Assembly (NCBI GenBank): GCA_051872335.1
Contig: JBJEDT010000045.1
Location: 1 to 64,000 of the forward strand
DNA length: 64,000 nt
Source of the DNA: SUG2458 sp051872335
GTDB taxonomy: Bacteria; Bacillota_I; Bacilli_A; RFN20; CAG-826
Reading direction: 5' to 3'
Every line of letters begins with the position of its first letter. Within the stretch, counting starts at the first letter, position 1. The position numbers and the translations under genes are program-made. The notes beneath the pieces were generated by a model. That model did not search any database. It saw only the letters and a list, made by a program, of their open reading frames with translations, and was not told where the DNA came from. Below, piece by piece: positions 34,155-42,668 of this stretch.

Positions 34155-34529
34155 CTATAAAACTTCAGGTGCAAGAGAGATAATCTTCATAAATTTATCG
34201 CCCTTATCACGAAGTTCACGAGCAACTGGACCAAATACACGTGTACCACGTGGAGTTCCATCCTCGTTAATGATAACAACAGCGTTGTCATCAAAAGAAA
34301 TTGTTGAACCATCAGGACGGTTAACTGCTTTCTTTGTTCTTACGATAACACCTTTAACGACGTCACCTTTTTTAACTTTACCATTAGGAATTGCATCTTT
34401 AACAGCGCATAATACAACGTCACCTAATGATGAAGATTTACGAATTGAACCACCGTATAAACGGAAGACACGGACAGAACGAGCACCTGAGTTATCAGCG
34501 ACTACTAAATTTGTTTCATTTTGAATCAT
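34155..34529 (-). CDS. rplN: 50S ribosomal protein L14
   Basis: Interface protein binding 23S rRNA helix 95 region and L19. It has 124 residues, starting MIQNETNLVVADNSGARSVR, with DVVKGVIVRTKKAVNRPDGS and the C-terminal RGTRVFGPVARELRDKGDKF. Confidence 0.98.
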   Translation of the reverse strand: MIQNETNLVVADNSGARSVRVFRLYGGSIRKSSSLGDVVLCAVKDAIPNGKVKKGDVVKGVIVRTKKAVNRPDGSTISFDDNAVVIINEDGTPRGTRVFGPVARELRDKGDKFMKIISLAPEVL

Positions 34530-34549
34530 AAATACTAGTTCCTCCTATC

Positions 34550-34813
34550 TTATTTATCTTCGATTGCTTTAGCAACGATAGATACTAATCTATAACGTTT
34601 TAATGCTGATAGTGGACGAGTTTCCATAATTGTAACTACATCTCCTACTTTACATTCGTTATTTTCATCGTGTGCATAATATTTCTTACGGTATTTAACA
34701 CGTTTTCCATATTTTGCATGCATTTTGTGAGTTTCAACTAAAACAGTAATTGTTTTGTCCATTTTATCAGAACAGACAACACCTTTTAAAACTTTACGTG
34801 AATTTCTTTCCAT
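34550..34813 (-). CDS. rpsQ: 30S ribosomal protein S17
   Basis: OB-fold 30S body protein of 87 residues, with RKVLKGVVCSDKMDKTITVL, YGKRVKYRKKYYAHDENN and the C-terminal RPLSALKRYRLVSIV. It follows rpmC by 14 bases. Confidence 0.98.
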   Translation of the reverse strand: MERNSRKVLKGVVCSDKMDKTITVLVETHKMHAKYGKRVKYRKKYYAHDENNECKVGDVVTIMETRPLSALKRYRLVSIVAKAIEDK

Positions 34814-34827
34814 GTTTTAGCCCCTCC

Positions 34828-35025
34828 TTATTTAATTCCTAACTCGCGTTCACGTAATACAGTGTAAATACGAGCGATATCTTTTCTAGCATTTGTTAAT
34901 GCTTTGCCGTTTTCTAATTGACCAACAGCTTGTTTGCGACGATCGTTGAATAATTGTTCTTTTAATTCATAGATTTTCGCATTTAATTCTTCAGTGCTTA
35001 ATTCTCTGATTTCTTTTAATTTCAT
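34828..35025 (-). CDS. rpmC: 50S ribosomal protein L29
   Basis: Helical-hairpin protein near the tunnel exit, 65 residues: MKLKEIRELSTEELNAKIYE, LKEQLFNDRRKQAVGQLENG and DIARIYTVLRERELGIK. It follows rplP by 2 bases. Confidence 0.98.
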   Translation of the reverse strand: MKLKEIRELSTEELNAKIYELKEQLFNDRRKQAVGQLENGKALTNARKDIARIYTVLRERELGIK

Positions 35026-35027
35026 AA

Positions 35028-35444
35028 TTACTCAGCCTTTCCTTTCGCAATAACTTTTGTTTTAAGTGGAAGTTTATATGAAGCTAAACGTAAAGCTTCA
35101 CGAGCGATTTCTTCACTAACTCCACCGATTTCGAACATGACTCTACCAGTTTTAACAACTGCTACCCATGATTCAGGACTACCTTTACCAGAACCCATAC
35201 GTACTTCAGCAGGTTTTTTAGTTTTTGCTAAGTGTGGGAAGATTCTGATCCAAACTTGACCTTGTCTTTTTGTGTAACGAGTTAAGACAATACGAGCTGC
35301 CTCAATTTGTCTTGCTGTAATCCAGTTACCTGAAACAGCTTGGAGACCGAATTCACCAAATGAAACTTCGTTACCAGCTTTTGATAAACCTTCGTATTTA
35401 ATTCCGTGAGGTCTTCTATATTTAACTCTTTTTGGTTGTAACAT
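35028..35444 (-). CDS. rplP: 50S ribosomal protein L16
   Basis: Late 50S protein near the A-site finger. It has 138 residues, starting MLQPKRVKYRRPHGIKYEGL, with GNWITARQIEAARIVLTRY and the loop region VRMGSGKGSPESWVAVVKTG. It lies 6 bases after rpsC. Confidence 0.98.
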   Translation of the reverse strand: MLQPKRVKYRRPHGIKYEGLSKAGNEVSFGEFGLQAVSGNWITARQIEAARIVLTRYTKRQGQVWIRIFPHLAKTKKPAEVRMGSGKGSPESWVAVVKTGRVMFEIGGVSEEIAREALRLASYKLPLKTKVIAKGKAE

Positions 35445-35450
35445 AGTGAA

Positions 35451-36119
35451 TTATTCTCCTTTCTTTACATTCTTGACTGGGCGAATTTCGCCACGGCAGA
35501 TCCAAACTTTACATCCTAAACGACCATAAGTTGTAGCTGCTTCTGCAAGAGCATAATCAATATCTGAACGAAGTGTATGTAGAGGAATAATACCTTCATG
35601 ATAACCTTCGCTACGAGCAATATCAGCACCAGCTAAACGACCAGATACCATTGTTTTACAACCTTTAGCACCAGCACGCATAACTTTTTGAATTGCTTTC
35701 TTTTGAACTGATCTAAATGAAGCACGATCTTCTAATTGTTTAGCAATTGATTGTGCAACTAAATTTGCATCTAAATCAGGTTGTTTTACTTCAACAACAG
35801 AAATTTTTAATTCTGAACCTTTAACGAGTTTAGCTAATTGTTTTTTGATTTCATTAACTTTAGCGCCATCTTGTCCAATTACAACACCAGGTAAAGCAAC
35901 AAATACTGTTACAGTAACTAGGTTTCCTTTTTCTGTTCTTACTCTTTCAATATCAACGTGTGATAATAAAGCTTTCTTTAATTCAACTTCTAGATATTTA
36001 CGAATTTTAATATCTTCATGTAAGAAGGTTGCGAAATCTTGTTTATTTGCAAACCAGTTAGAATTCCATGCACGGTTGATACCAACACGCATACCATTTG
36101 GATTAACTTTTTGTCCCAT
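35451..36119 (-). CDS. rpsC: 30S ribosomal protein S3
   Basis: Head protein at the mRNA entry tunnel with helicase activity in E. coli. It has 222 residues: MGQKVNPNGMRVGINRAWNS, a KH domain with VIGQDGAKVNEIKKQLAKL, and the C-terminal domain with CKTMVSGRLAGADIARSEGY and LHTLRSDIDYALAEAATTYG. Confidence 0.98.
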   Translation of the reverse strand: MGQKVNPNGMRVGINRAWNSNWFANKQDFATFLHEDIKIRKYLEVELKKALLSHVDIERVRTEKGNLVTVTVFVALPGVVIGQDGAKVNEIKKQLAKLVKGSELKISVVEVKQPDLDANLVAQSIAKQLEDRASFRSVQKKAIQKVMRAGAKGCKTMVSGRLAGADIARSEGYHEGIIPLHTLRSDIDYALAEAATTYGRLGCKVWICRGEIRPVKNVKKGE

Positions 36120-36133
36120 TAACTTCGTCCTCC

Positions 36134-36466
36134 TTATCTTTCTTTAACAACACAAGTAATTTGTGATGTTCTTTTTACAATACTTGATGCAGAACCTTTT
36201 GCACGAGGAATAAATCTTTTAATTCTCATACCATCGTTTGCATAGATTTCTGAAATGTATAATTTGCTTTCATCCATACCATTGTTATTAATAGCGTTAG
36301 CTGCTGCTGAACGAATTAATTTAACAACGATTGGTGTAGCTGCTTTGTTGACATTAGCAAGAATTCCTAATGCAACTTTAACGTCTTTACCACGAACTAA
36401 ATCAATGACTAGACGAACTTTTCTTGGAGTAACGCGGACTCCGGTAACTAATGCTTTTGCTTCCAT
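36134..36466 (-). CDS. rplV: 50S ribosomal protein L22
   Basis: Lines the nascent peptide tunnel with its beta-hairpin. It has 110 residues: VTGVRVTPRKVRLVIDLVRG at the start and the hairpin DGMRIKRFIPRAKGSASSIV, the site of macrolide resistance changes in other bacteria, in ordinary form. Confidence 0.98.
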   Translation of the reverse strand: MEAKALVTGVRVTPRKVRLVIDLVRGKDVKVALGILANVNKAATPIVVKLIRSAAANAINNNGMDESKLYISEIYANDGMRIKRFIPRAKGSASSIVKRTSQITCVVKER

Positions 36467-36478
36467 TGTTCTCTACTC

Positions 36479-36772
36479 CTATCTACCAGCGTGTGCAGCT
36501 TTATCTTCAGCTGTGTGGCCAGTATGTCCTTTATAAGTACGTGTAGGTGCAAATTCACCTAATTTGTGTCCGACCATATCTTCTGTTACATAAACAGTAA
36601 TGTGTTCATGACCATTGTAAACAGCGAATGTGTGTTCAATGAATTGAGGGAAGATAACTGATCTACGGGACCAAGTTTTAATAATTTCTTTTTTGCCTGC
36701 TGCATTTAATGCATTAACTTTTTTCATAAGGGATTCTTCACAGTAAGGACCCTTTTTTAAACTACGAGCCAT
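36479..36772 (-). CDS. rpsS: 30S ribosomal protein S19
   Basis: Head protein near the A-site finger bridge. It has 97 residues, starting MARSLKKGPYCEESLMKKVN, with KTWSRRSVIFPQFIEHTFAV and MVGHKLGEFAPTRTYKGHTG. Confidence 0.98.
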   Translation of the reverse strand: MARSLKKGPYCEESLMKKVNALNAAGKKEIIKTWSRRSVIFPQFIEHTFAVYNGHEHITVYVTEDMVGHKLGEFAPTRTYKGHTGHTAEDKAAHAGR

Positions 36773-36791
36773 ATTTCATTTTCCTCCTTCT

Positions 36792-37622
36792 TTATTTACC
36801 AGCGCGTCTTACAATTAATTTTGTAGATGCTTTCTTATTTCTTCTTGTCTTGACACCAAGAGCTCTCTTACCCCAAGGTGTACGTGGAGCATCACGTCCA
36901 ACTGGACATTTACCTTCACCACCACCATGTGGGTGATCATTAGGGTTCATAACAGAACCACGAACTGTAGGACGAACACCTTTCCAACGTGATTTACCTG
37001 CTTTACCTAATTTAATTAAACTGAAATCTTCGTTACCAACAATACCAACTGTTGCACGGCATGTTGCTAATACTTTTCTAACTTCACCAGAAGCTAAACG
37101 TAATGTAACATATTTTCCTTCTTTACCAAGAACTTGTGCACTTGTTCCAGCAGCACGGCATAATTGGCCACCTTTACCAGGATATAATTCAATGTTATGA
37201 ATGAATGTACCTTCAGGAATGTTTCCTAATTCCATTGCATTACCAACAACGATATCACATTCTGTTCCAGACATAACTTTTTGACCAACTTTGATATCTT
37301 TTGGACAAATGATGTAACGTTTTTCACCATCAACGTAATTTACTAAACAAATGTTTGCGTTACGGTTTGGATCATATTCGATAGTAGCTACTGTACCAGG
37401 AACTCCATCTTTGTTTCTTTTGAAATCGATAATACGATAGCGACGTTTGTGACCTCCACCAATATGGCGTGTTGTAATGCAACCATTGTTGTTACGTCCA
37501 CCAGTTTTGGATAAGTTAACTAATAAACTTTTTTCAGGAGTACTTGTTGTGATTTCTTCAAACGTCGAGTTTGTCATATTGCGACGGCTAGGTGTTGTCG
37601 CTTTGTATGTTCTAATTGACAT
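36792..37622 (-). CDS. rplB: 50S ribosomal protein L2
   Basis: Core 23S rRNA binder needed for subunit joining and peptidyl transfer. It has 276 residues, starting MSIRTYKATTPSRRNMTNST, with GGRNNNGCITTRHIGGGHKR and the signature VRGSVMNPNDHPHGGGEGKC near the peptidyl transferase centre. Confidence 0.98.
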   Translation of the reverse strand: MSIRTYKATTPSRRNMTNSTFEEITTSTPEKSLLVNLSKTGGRNNNGCITTRHIGGGHKRRYRIIDFKRNKDGVPGTVATIEYDPNRNANICLVNYVDGEKRYIICPKDIKVGQKVMSGTECDIVVGNAMELGNIPEGTFIHNIELYPGKGGQLCRAAGTSAQVLGKEGKYVTLRLASGEVRKVLATCRATVGIVGNEDFSLIKLGKAGKSRWKGVRPTVRGSVMNPNDHPHGGGEGKCPVGRDAPRTPWGKRALGVKTRRNKKASTKLIVRRAGK

Positions 37623-37659
37623 TTTTCTTTCTCCTATATTTTGCCTTTAACTTCTAGGC

Positions 37660-37989
37660 TTATTCTTTAAATAAATCTAATGCTTCGCCTTCTGCTAAAG
37701 TGACGATAGCTTTTTTCATACCTGGTACATAACCTTCGTATCTACCAGCACGTTTAGATTTTCTTAATGTGTTAACGATGTTAACATTTTCAACTTTTAC
37801 ATTGAAGATTGCTTCAAAAGCGATCTTAACTGCAGCACGATTTGCATTTTTTGCAACTTCGACTGTGACTTTGTTTTGATTTTGCATTAATGACATTGTC
37901 TTTTCAGTAATAACTGGACGAATGATTGTATCAAAACTTTTGACTGTTGGTTTTACAAAATTTTTTGTAACTGTTTTAGCTTTAGCCAT
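37660..37989 (-). CDS. rplW: 50S ribosomal protein L23
   Basis: Tunnel-exit protein and docking site for SRP and trigger factor. It has 109 residues. The core begins at about residue 18 (SFDTIIRPVITEKTMSLMQN) and includes YVPGMKKAIVTLAEGE. The first 17 residues are an extra basic stretch (MAKAKTVTKNFVKPTVK). The ATG overlaps the rplD stop by one base (TAATG). Confidence 0.96.
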   Translation of the reverse strand: MAKAKTVTKNFVKPTVKSFDTIIRPVITEKTMSLMQNQNKVTVEVAKNANRAAVKIAFEAIFNVKVENVNIVNTLRKSKRAGRYEGYVPGMKKAIVTLAEGEALDLFKE

Positions 37990-38633
37990 TATTTAAGTCC
38001 TCCTTCGAGAGCCTTAACACAATCTTTAGTTAAAACTACACAGTTAGCATTTAGTAAATCGTAAACACTAACATTGCCTAAACCACAGATTAGAAGGCTT
38101 TGAATGTTTTGTCCACCTTGAATTAAATTTGCGTTTTCTTCATGTAGGACAACTAAAGTTTTTCCGTTAGCACCAACTGTTTTTAAAAGTTGAGCAACTT
38201 CTTTAGTTTTTGGATTTTCAACGTTTAAGCTTTCAACAACGATTAATTCTTTATTAGCAACTTTTGAAGATAATGCTGAACGAAGAGCTAAGTTATGAGC
38301 TTTCTTATTCATTGATAATTTATAATTTTGTAAACCTCTTGGACCGAAGACTGTTCCACCACCGACCCAAATAGGTGAACGAGATGAACCTGCACGAGCA
38401 CGGCCTGTTCCTTTTTGTCTCCAAGGTTTCTTACCACCACCGCTTACTTCATCACGAGTTTTTGTACGTGCTGTAGCTTGACGGCAGTTTGCTTGATAAA
38501 CTTGGACTGCGTCGAACATAACTTGATTGTTAGGTTCGATTCCAAAGACTTCACCATTGAGGGAAACTTTGGAGACAGCTTCACCAGCTTGGTTAACAAC
38601 TGGATAGCTTACATTTTTAATTTTTTCTGCCAT
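37989..38633 (-). CDS. rplD: 50S ribosomal protein L4
   Basis: Tunnel protein and, in several bacteria, repressor of the S10 operon. It has 214 residues, with FDAVQVYQANCRQATARTKT, the tunnel loop EVSGGGKKPWRQKGTGRARA (ordinary at macrolide-relevant positions) and SPIWVGGGTVFGPRGLQNYK. Confidence 0.98.
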   Translation of the reverse strand: MAEKIKNVSYPVVNQAGEAVSKVSLNGEVFGIEPNNQVMFDAVQVYQANCRQATARTKTRDEVSGGGKKPWRQKGTGRARAGSSRSPIWVGGGTVFGPRGLQNYKLSMNKKAHNLALRSALSSKVANKELIVVESLNVENPKTKEVAQLLKTVGANGKTLVVLHEENANLIQGGQNIQSLLICGLGNVSVYDLLNANCVVLTKDCVKALEGGLK

Positions 38634-38651
38634 TGTTTATTCCTCCTGTGA

Positions 38652-39326
38652 TTACTTTGTGTTGTCTACTAAAGTTTTTGCAACTCTAGATTTTCTTTGT
38701 TCTTTAATAGCACTTCTTACGACAACGATTGATTTTTTAGGACCTGGAATAGCTCCTTTAACTAAAAGTGCATTTCTTTCGACATCTACACCAACAACTA
38801 ATAAGTTAAGAATTGTTGTTGTGTCATGACCATGATGACCTGCAGATTTTTTACCTAAATGGATACGGTTGTTTGTTCTACCATTTGTAGCGTATGAACC
38901 AGCACCTCTGTGGTAGCCAGAACCATGTCCTTTAGGTCCGATTGTGTAGTGCCAACGTTTAATAGCACCACTGAAGCCTTTACCTTTACTTGTTCCAGTA
39001 ACATCAACGACATCACCAACTTTGAATAGATCGACGCCGAATGAGTCACCTAGATTATAGTTAAGCATTTCATCACCTTTTAATTCTTTTAATTCATATT
39101 TAGGTGTTGTGTTAGCTTTAGCGAAGATTCCTTTTTCTGCTTTATTGCAGCGGTTTTCTTTCTTTTCTTCGTAACCAACTTGAATTGCTTGGTAACCATC
39201 TTTTTCTAAAGTTTTAACTTGAGTTACTACATTTGGTAAGACTTCAATAACTGATACAGGGTACATTGTTCCATCTTCAGCGAAAACTTGTGTCATACCC
39301 ATTTTTCTTCCGACAATTTGTTTCAT
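38652..39326 (-). CDS. rplC: 50S ribosomal protein L3
   Basis: Early assembly 50S protein whose loop reaches the peptidyl transferase centre. It has 224 residues, starting MKQIVGRKMGMTQVFAEDGT, with VVDVTGTSKGKGFSGAIKRW and GPKGHGSGYHRGAGSYATNG, and the C-terminal LLVKGAIPGPKKSIVVVRSA. Confidence 0.98.
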   Translation of the reverse strand: MKQIVGRKMGMTQVFAEDGTMYPVSVIEVLPNVVTQVKTLEKDGYQAIQVGYEEKKENRCNKAEKGIFAKANTTPKYELKELKGDEMLNYNLGDSFGVDLFKVGDVVDVTGTSKGKGFSGAIKRWHYTIGPKGHGSGYHRGAGSYATNGRTNNRIHLGKKSAGHHGHDTTTILNLLVVGVDVERNALLVKGAIPGPKKSIVVVRSAIKEQRKSRVAKTLVDNTK

Positions 39327-39340
39327 CTTGTCTTACCTCC

Positions 39341-39652
39341 TTATAACTTAATATCGATATTAACACCACTTGGTAAGTCTAGACGTTTTAAAACGTCAAC
39401 TGTTTCTTTTGTAGGGTTAACAATGTCGATTAAACGTTTGTGTGTTCTAATTTCGAATTGTTCACGTGAATCTTTGTATTTGTGAACAGCTCTTAAGATT
39501 GTATAAACTTGTTTTTCCGTTGGTAGTGGAATAGGACCTACAACCTTAGCCCCAGAGTCGATAGCAGCTTTGACGATTTTTTCAACTGAGAAATCTAAAA
39601 TCTTGTGATCATAAGCTTGTAAACGAACTCTAATCTTTTTGCTTTTAGCCAT
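39341..39652 (-). CDS. rpsJ: 30S ribosomal protein S10
   Basis: Head protein, also NusE in antitermination. It has 103 residues: RVRLQAYDHKILDFSVEKIV, the signature VVGPIPLPTEKQVYTILRAV and FEIRTHKRLIDIVNPTKETV. First gene of the S10 operon, preceded by a promoter and a leader of about 120 bases. Confidence 0.98.
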   Translation of the reverse strand: MAKSKKIRVRLQAYDHKILDFSVEKIVKAAIDSGAKVVGPIPLPTEKQVYTILRAVHKYKDSREQFEIRTHKRLIDIVNPTKETVDVLKRLDLPSGVNIDIKL

Positions 39653-39775
39653 GAATTTTTCCTCCTTATATTTTATCAGGCACTAATGTATGCTCATTAC
39701 GAATTCCCTGAACCCCTTTTCATGACAACGCCTGTAGGAGTATCAGCAACCTCGCACTTCAATGCATGCATTAAC
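39653..39775 (-). ncRNA. S10 operon 5' leader
   Basis: The sequence between the S10 promoter and rpsJ includes TGCGAGGTTGCTGATACTCC, which I associate with leaders upstream of rpsJ in other low-GC Firmicutes, then CAGGCGTTGTCATG and a region with partial long-range complementarity (AATGCATGC against GCATACATT, one mismatch). It is probably a regulatory leader for the S10 cluster; the ligand (L4 in other bacteria) is inference. Confidence 0.5.
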
Positions 39776-39781
39776 GTTGAA

Positions 39782-39810
39782 ATTTTAACAAAATTGTACG
39801 CTCTAGTCAA
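39782..39810 (-). promoter_or_regulatory. Promoter of the S10-spc-alpha ribosomal super-operon
   Basis: Minus-strand TTGACT (39805-39810) and TAAAAT (39782-39787) with a 17-base spacer. No other strong promoter or terminator was noticed between here and the terminator after rplQ, so this may drive most of the roughly 30 genes from rpsJ to rplQ. Confidence 0.85.
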
Positions 39811-39824
39811 CATTTTTTTGAAAA

Positions 39825-39878
39825 GTTCTTTACTTTCTTTTTAGTGCTAAAAATTACCTTTTATTTTAGTAAAAGAAC
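39825..39878. repeat. Nested inverted repeat upstream of the S10 promoter
   Basis: Outer arms GTTCTTTACT (39825-39834) and AGTAAAAGAAC (39868-39878) are complementary with one extra base; inside lies the palindrome TTTTTAG-TG-CTAAAAA (39838-39853). It sits directly upstream of the S10 -35 element. It could be a terminator remnant or a protein site. The rest of this 338-base gene-free spacer (39653-39990) holds the S10 leader, promoter and the terminator of the gene to the right. Confidence 0.45.
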
Positions 39879-39925
39879 CAACTTTTTCTTTATTTATATA
39901 TAAAAAATTTAAATAAGTGTAAACA

Positions 39926-39974
39926 TAAAAAAGTAACTACATTACGCATCCTAATTTCGTAAGTAGCTACTTTT
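39926..39974 (-). terminator. Terminator after the diacylglycerol kinase gene
   Basis: A stem of about 16 bp with one mismatch and one bulge, aaagtaactacattacg (39929-39945) against cgtaagtagctacttt (39958-39973), loop of 12. Followed on the minus strand by a T-run. It lies about 17 bases past the stop codon and ends the TetR-glp operon. Confidence 0.85.
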
Positions 39975-39990
39975 ATTCCAATATTATTTA

Positions 39991-40899
39991 TTAAAGAGTA
40001 GGTACAACAAATTTTAAACATTGAGGTATTATTTCACATTCAAACCTTTTATCTCTAAAGATCTCTCCATCAATTGCATATGCAATAGGTTTCAAACATT
40101 CTATAATTACCTTTTTACATTTTCTATATATTAAATAAGGTTCAATTTTTTCACTATCTAAATGCTTACCTTTTTTATATACCTTCATTAAGCCTGCTGC
40201 TTTGAAACGTGATATTTTTTTGAAAAAGCAAATATCAATTAAGCCATCATTAACATTTGCTTCTGGAGCGCAATAAAAACCACCACCATAACAAAAACCA
40301 TTTGCAATAACAGCTAATAAACTTTTACCTTCAAATAGTACTTCATCATCAACAATTAATTTCATATATGAAGACATTTTAAATAGTAAAGAAGTAATAG
40401 CAGCTAAATTATAAGCTAAAGCTCCTTTAATAAATGGTATTTTCTTTAACTTATGCATTGTGAAAGTAACTTCACCATCAAAACCACAATTTAAGATATT
40501 AATACTAACTTTATCATTAACCTTAATTAAATCGATGATTTCACTTTTTCCATCAATGACTTTTTTAATATCACTAAAAGATTCAACTCGATCTTGATAA
40601 TTCTTTACAAAATCGTTACCACTTCCACAAGCAATACACGCTACTTCAACATTTTCAAAACCGTAAGCACCCTTGACAACATCATGTAATGTACCATCAC
40701 CACCACAAGCGTAGAAACGATATATTTCTTTCTTATCATTATTTAAAAGATAATTTCTAACAAATCCTTGAGCGTCACCTTTAGATTTTGTTACATAAAT
40801 TTCATAATCTAAAGAATTATATGATTTAAGGACTTCGCTTATTTCATTTACTTTATTATTTTTGCCAGCTTTTGGATTAATTACGAATATGTGTTTCAT
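39991..40899 (-). CDS. Diacylglycerol/lipid kinase (YegS/DgkB-like)
   Basis: Soluble lipid kinase of the diacylglycerol kinase catalytic-domain family, 302 residues. It begins KHIFVINPKAGKNNKV, then has the nucleotide motif ACGGDGTLHDVVKGAYGFEN (about residue 64) and IACGSGNDFVKNY. The C-terminal domain includes YGGGFYCAPEANVNDGLIDI and ends with PIAYAIDGEIF. Known members phosphorylate diacylglycerol (DgkB) or related lipids. It is the last gene of an operon with an AGPS-like enzyme and glycerol-3-phosphate dehydrogenase-like flavoproteins, 9 bases after the former, which supports a role in glycerolipid metabolism. Confidence 0.88.
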   Translation of the reverse strand: MKHIFVINPKAGKNNKVNEISEVLKSYNSLDYEIYVTKSKGDAQGFVRNYLLNNDKKEIYRFYACGGDGTLHDVVKGAYGFENVEVACIACGSGNDFVKNYQDRVESFSDIKKVIDGKSEIIDLIKVNDKVSINILNCGFDGEVTFTMHKLKKIPFIKGALAYNLAAITSLLFKMSSYMKLIVDDEVLFEGKSLLAVIANGFCYGGGFYCAPEANVNDGLIDICFFKKISRFKAAGLMKVYKKGKHLDSEKIEPYLIYRKCKKVIIECLKPIAYAIDGEIFRDKRFECEIIPQCLKFVVPTL

Positions 40900-40908
40900 A
40901 AATGCCCC

Positions 40909-42660
40909 TTAATCTTTTTTCACAAATTTCTTATCTTTAGAATACTTTTCATCTTCTTCTAAATCTAAACCAAGAGTTCCTCCTGGATTCATTAAGTAAT
41001 CTTTATCAAAATATTTCTTTAATACTTTAAAGACTTGATATTCTTTTTTACCCATTTGTCCTTCTAACCATGGTGCAAAAGCCTTACCAATACCGTGATG
41101 GTGTGACATTGCAGCTCCTGATTTTTGGATAGCATCTAAAATACCATCTTGATAATCTTTATATTCTTTTAAATCGTTCATCTTAGCAATAAAAATAAAG
41201 TAAAGGTTTGCTCCTTGAGGATAAACATGAGACATATGCGTTAAACAAATTGTATTAGGTCTTGATTTACAGAATGCTCTAACATCTTTATGAACTTGAC
41301 CCATATTAGACCAGTTAACAGAACATTCTAATGTATCTGTCATAATACCAAAATCTTGCATTGAGTCTCTTAAATAAGGATCGTTAAATCTTCCTTTTTC
41401 CCAAGCTTTTGTAACAAAACCTGTTAAACTCATACCACCAAATTTTTTAGCAATACGTTTAATGTTTTTAGCAACATTTTTACTATAACCTTTTTCTCCA
41501 TCAGTAAAACCTAAGAATAAACATTTCTCAAATTCTTTAAAACCTTTCATTTTGAAAACCTTTGCTAATGGAGTTTCATCAACACCATATAAAGAAAGCA
41601 TATAATGTGTTTCTTCTGGGTCACTTAATCTAAAAACACTACTAAATCCACATTCACATTGCATCATTTCACGTGCTGCAGCTTGAGCTGTTTCCCAATC
41701 TTTAAACATATAAGAGAATCTCTTTCTATTCTCTGGCATATATCTAAAGACTCTTAATGTAACTTCAGTTAAAACACCAAATGTTCCTTCACTTCCCATC
41801 ATAATTTGATTTAATGAAGGCCCTGTTGCTTCACGAGGATAATTTGAAGTTTGAATTTCTCCTATTGGAGTTGCATAAACTTGTTTTAAAACAAGATCTT
41901 CAATTTTTCCATAATATGTTGAGTTTTGTCCGGCACCACGAGTAACTACCCATCCACCAACCGAAGAATATTCAAATGATTGTGGGAAATGTCCACAAGT
42001 GTATGCTCTTTTTGCACCAAATAATCTTTGAGCATTATTTAAAGTTTCTTCAAGTTTAGGTCCACTCATACCTGTTTGAACAGTAATTGTTTGATCAACT
42101 TCGTTAAATGCAATAACTTTATTATATCTAAGTCTCATATCTAATGAGACTCCACCTTTCATACATTCAACGCCACGAGTGACGCTACTTCCTCCACCAT
42201 AAACATAAAGAGGAATTTTTTTCTTAACACAATATTTAACAATTTGATTAATTTGTTCTCTTGTATCAGGATATAAAACAACATCAGGAATATTTTCAAC
42301 TTTCTTCTCTCTTAAGCGAAGTAAGTCATACATTGTCTTACCATAAGCAACTGAAAGACGATTATAATCATCATCTTTTACAAACTCATCTCCTAATACT
42401 TTCTTAAAGAATTTAATATCTTCTTCCTTAATAATTTTTGGTGGGATATCGAATTTTACTTCATCAAGACCTAAATCAACACTATAGTCTTTAAAATCTT
42501 CATCAGTGAGTTCAAAAGTTTTCTTAATCATCTTATAAAGATTTTCTTTAGGGTATTTTACAAATTTAGGATCTCCCCATTTGAAAATAGAACGATAAGA
42601 TTTTGCTGGTACTTCATCTAAATACCATTTAGGCTCGAAGCCTTTATAAGGTTTTGACAT
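40909..42660 (-). CDS. FAD-binding oxidase, alkylglycerone-phosphate synthase-like
   Basis: VAO-type flavoprotein of 583 residues. The FAD PP-loop is LYVYGGGSSVTRGVE (about residue 150), with further FAD contacts at TCGHFPQSFEYSSVGGWVVT and GSEGTFGVLTEVTLRVF. The C-terminal half carries TDTLECSVNWSNM and the SHHHGIGK motif (residues 519-526), both as in alkyldihydroxyacetonephosphate synthase (AGPS), which swaps the acyl chain of acyl-DHAP for a fatty alcohol to form the ether bond. The N-terminal 100 residues resemble AGPS rather than D-lactate oxidases. Bacterial homologues are widespread and mostly untested, so glycolate- or lactate-type oxidation is an alternative. Operon neighbours handle glycerol-3-phosphate and lipids. 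Confidence 0.8.
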   Translation of the reverse strand: MSKPYKGFEPKWYLDEVPAKSYRSIFKWGDPKFVKYPKENLYKMIKKTFELTDEDFKDYSVDLGLDEVKFDIPPKIIKEEDIKFFKKVLGDEFVKDDDYNRLSVAYGKTMYDLLRLREKKVENIPDVVLYPDTREQINQIVKYCVKKKIPLYVYGGGSSVTRGVECMKGGVSLDMRLRYNKVIAFNEVDQTITVQTGMSGPKLEETLNNAQRLFGAKRAYTCGHFPQSFEYSSVGGWVVTRGAGQNSTYYGKIEDLVLKQVYATPIGEIQTSNYPREATGPSLNQIMMGSEGTFGVLTEVTLRVFRYMPENRKRFSYMFKDWETAQAAAREMMQCECGFSSVFRLSDPEETHYMLSLYGVDETPLAKVFKMKGFKEFEKCLFLGFTDGEKGYSKNVAKNIKRIAKKFGGMSLTGFVTKAWEKGRFNDPYLRDSMQDFGIMTDTLECSVNWSNMGQVHKDVRAFCKSRPNTICLTHMSHVYPQGANLYFIFIAKMNDLKEYKDYQDGILDAIQKSGAAMSHHHGIGKAFAPWLEGQMGKKEYQVFKVLKKYFDKDYLMNPGGTLGLDLEEDEKYSKDKKFVKKD

Positions 42661-42668
42661 GATTCTTT

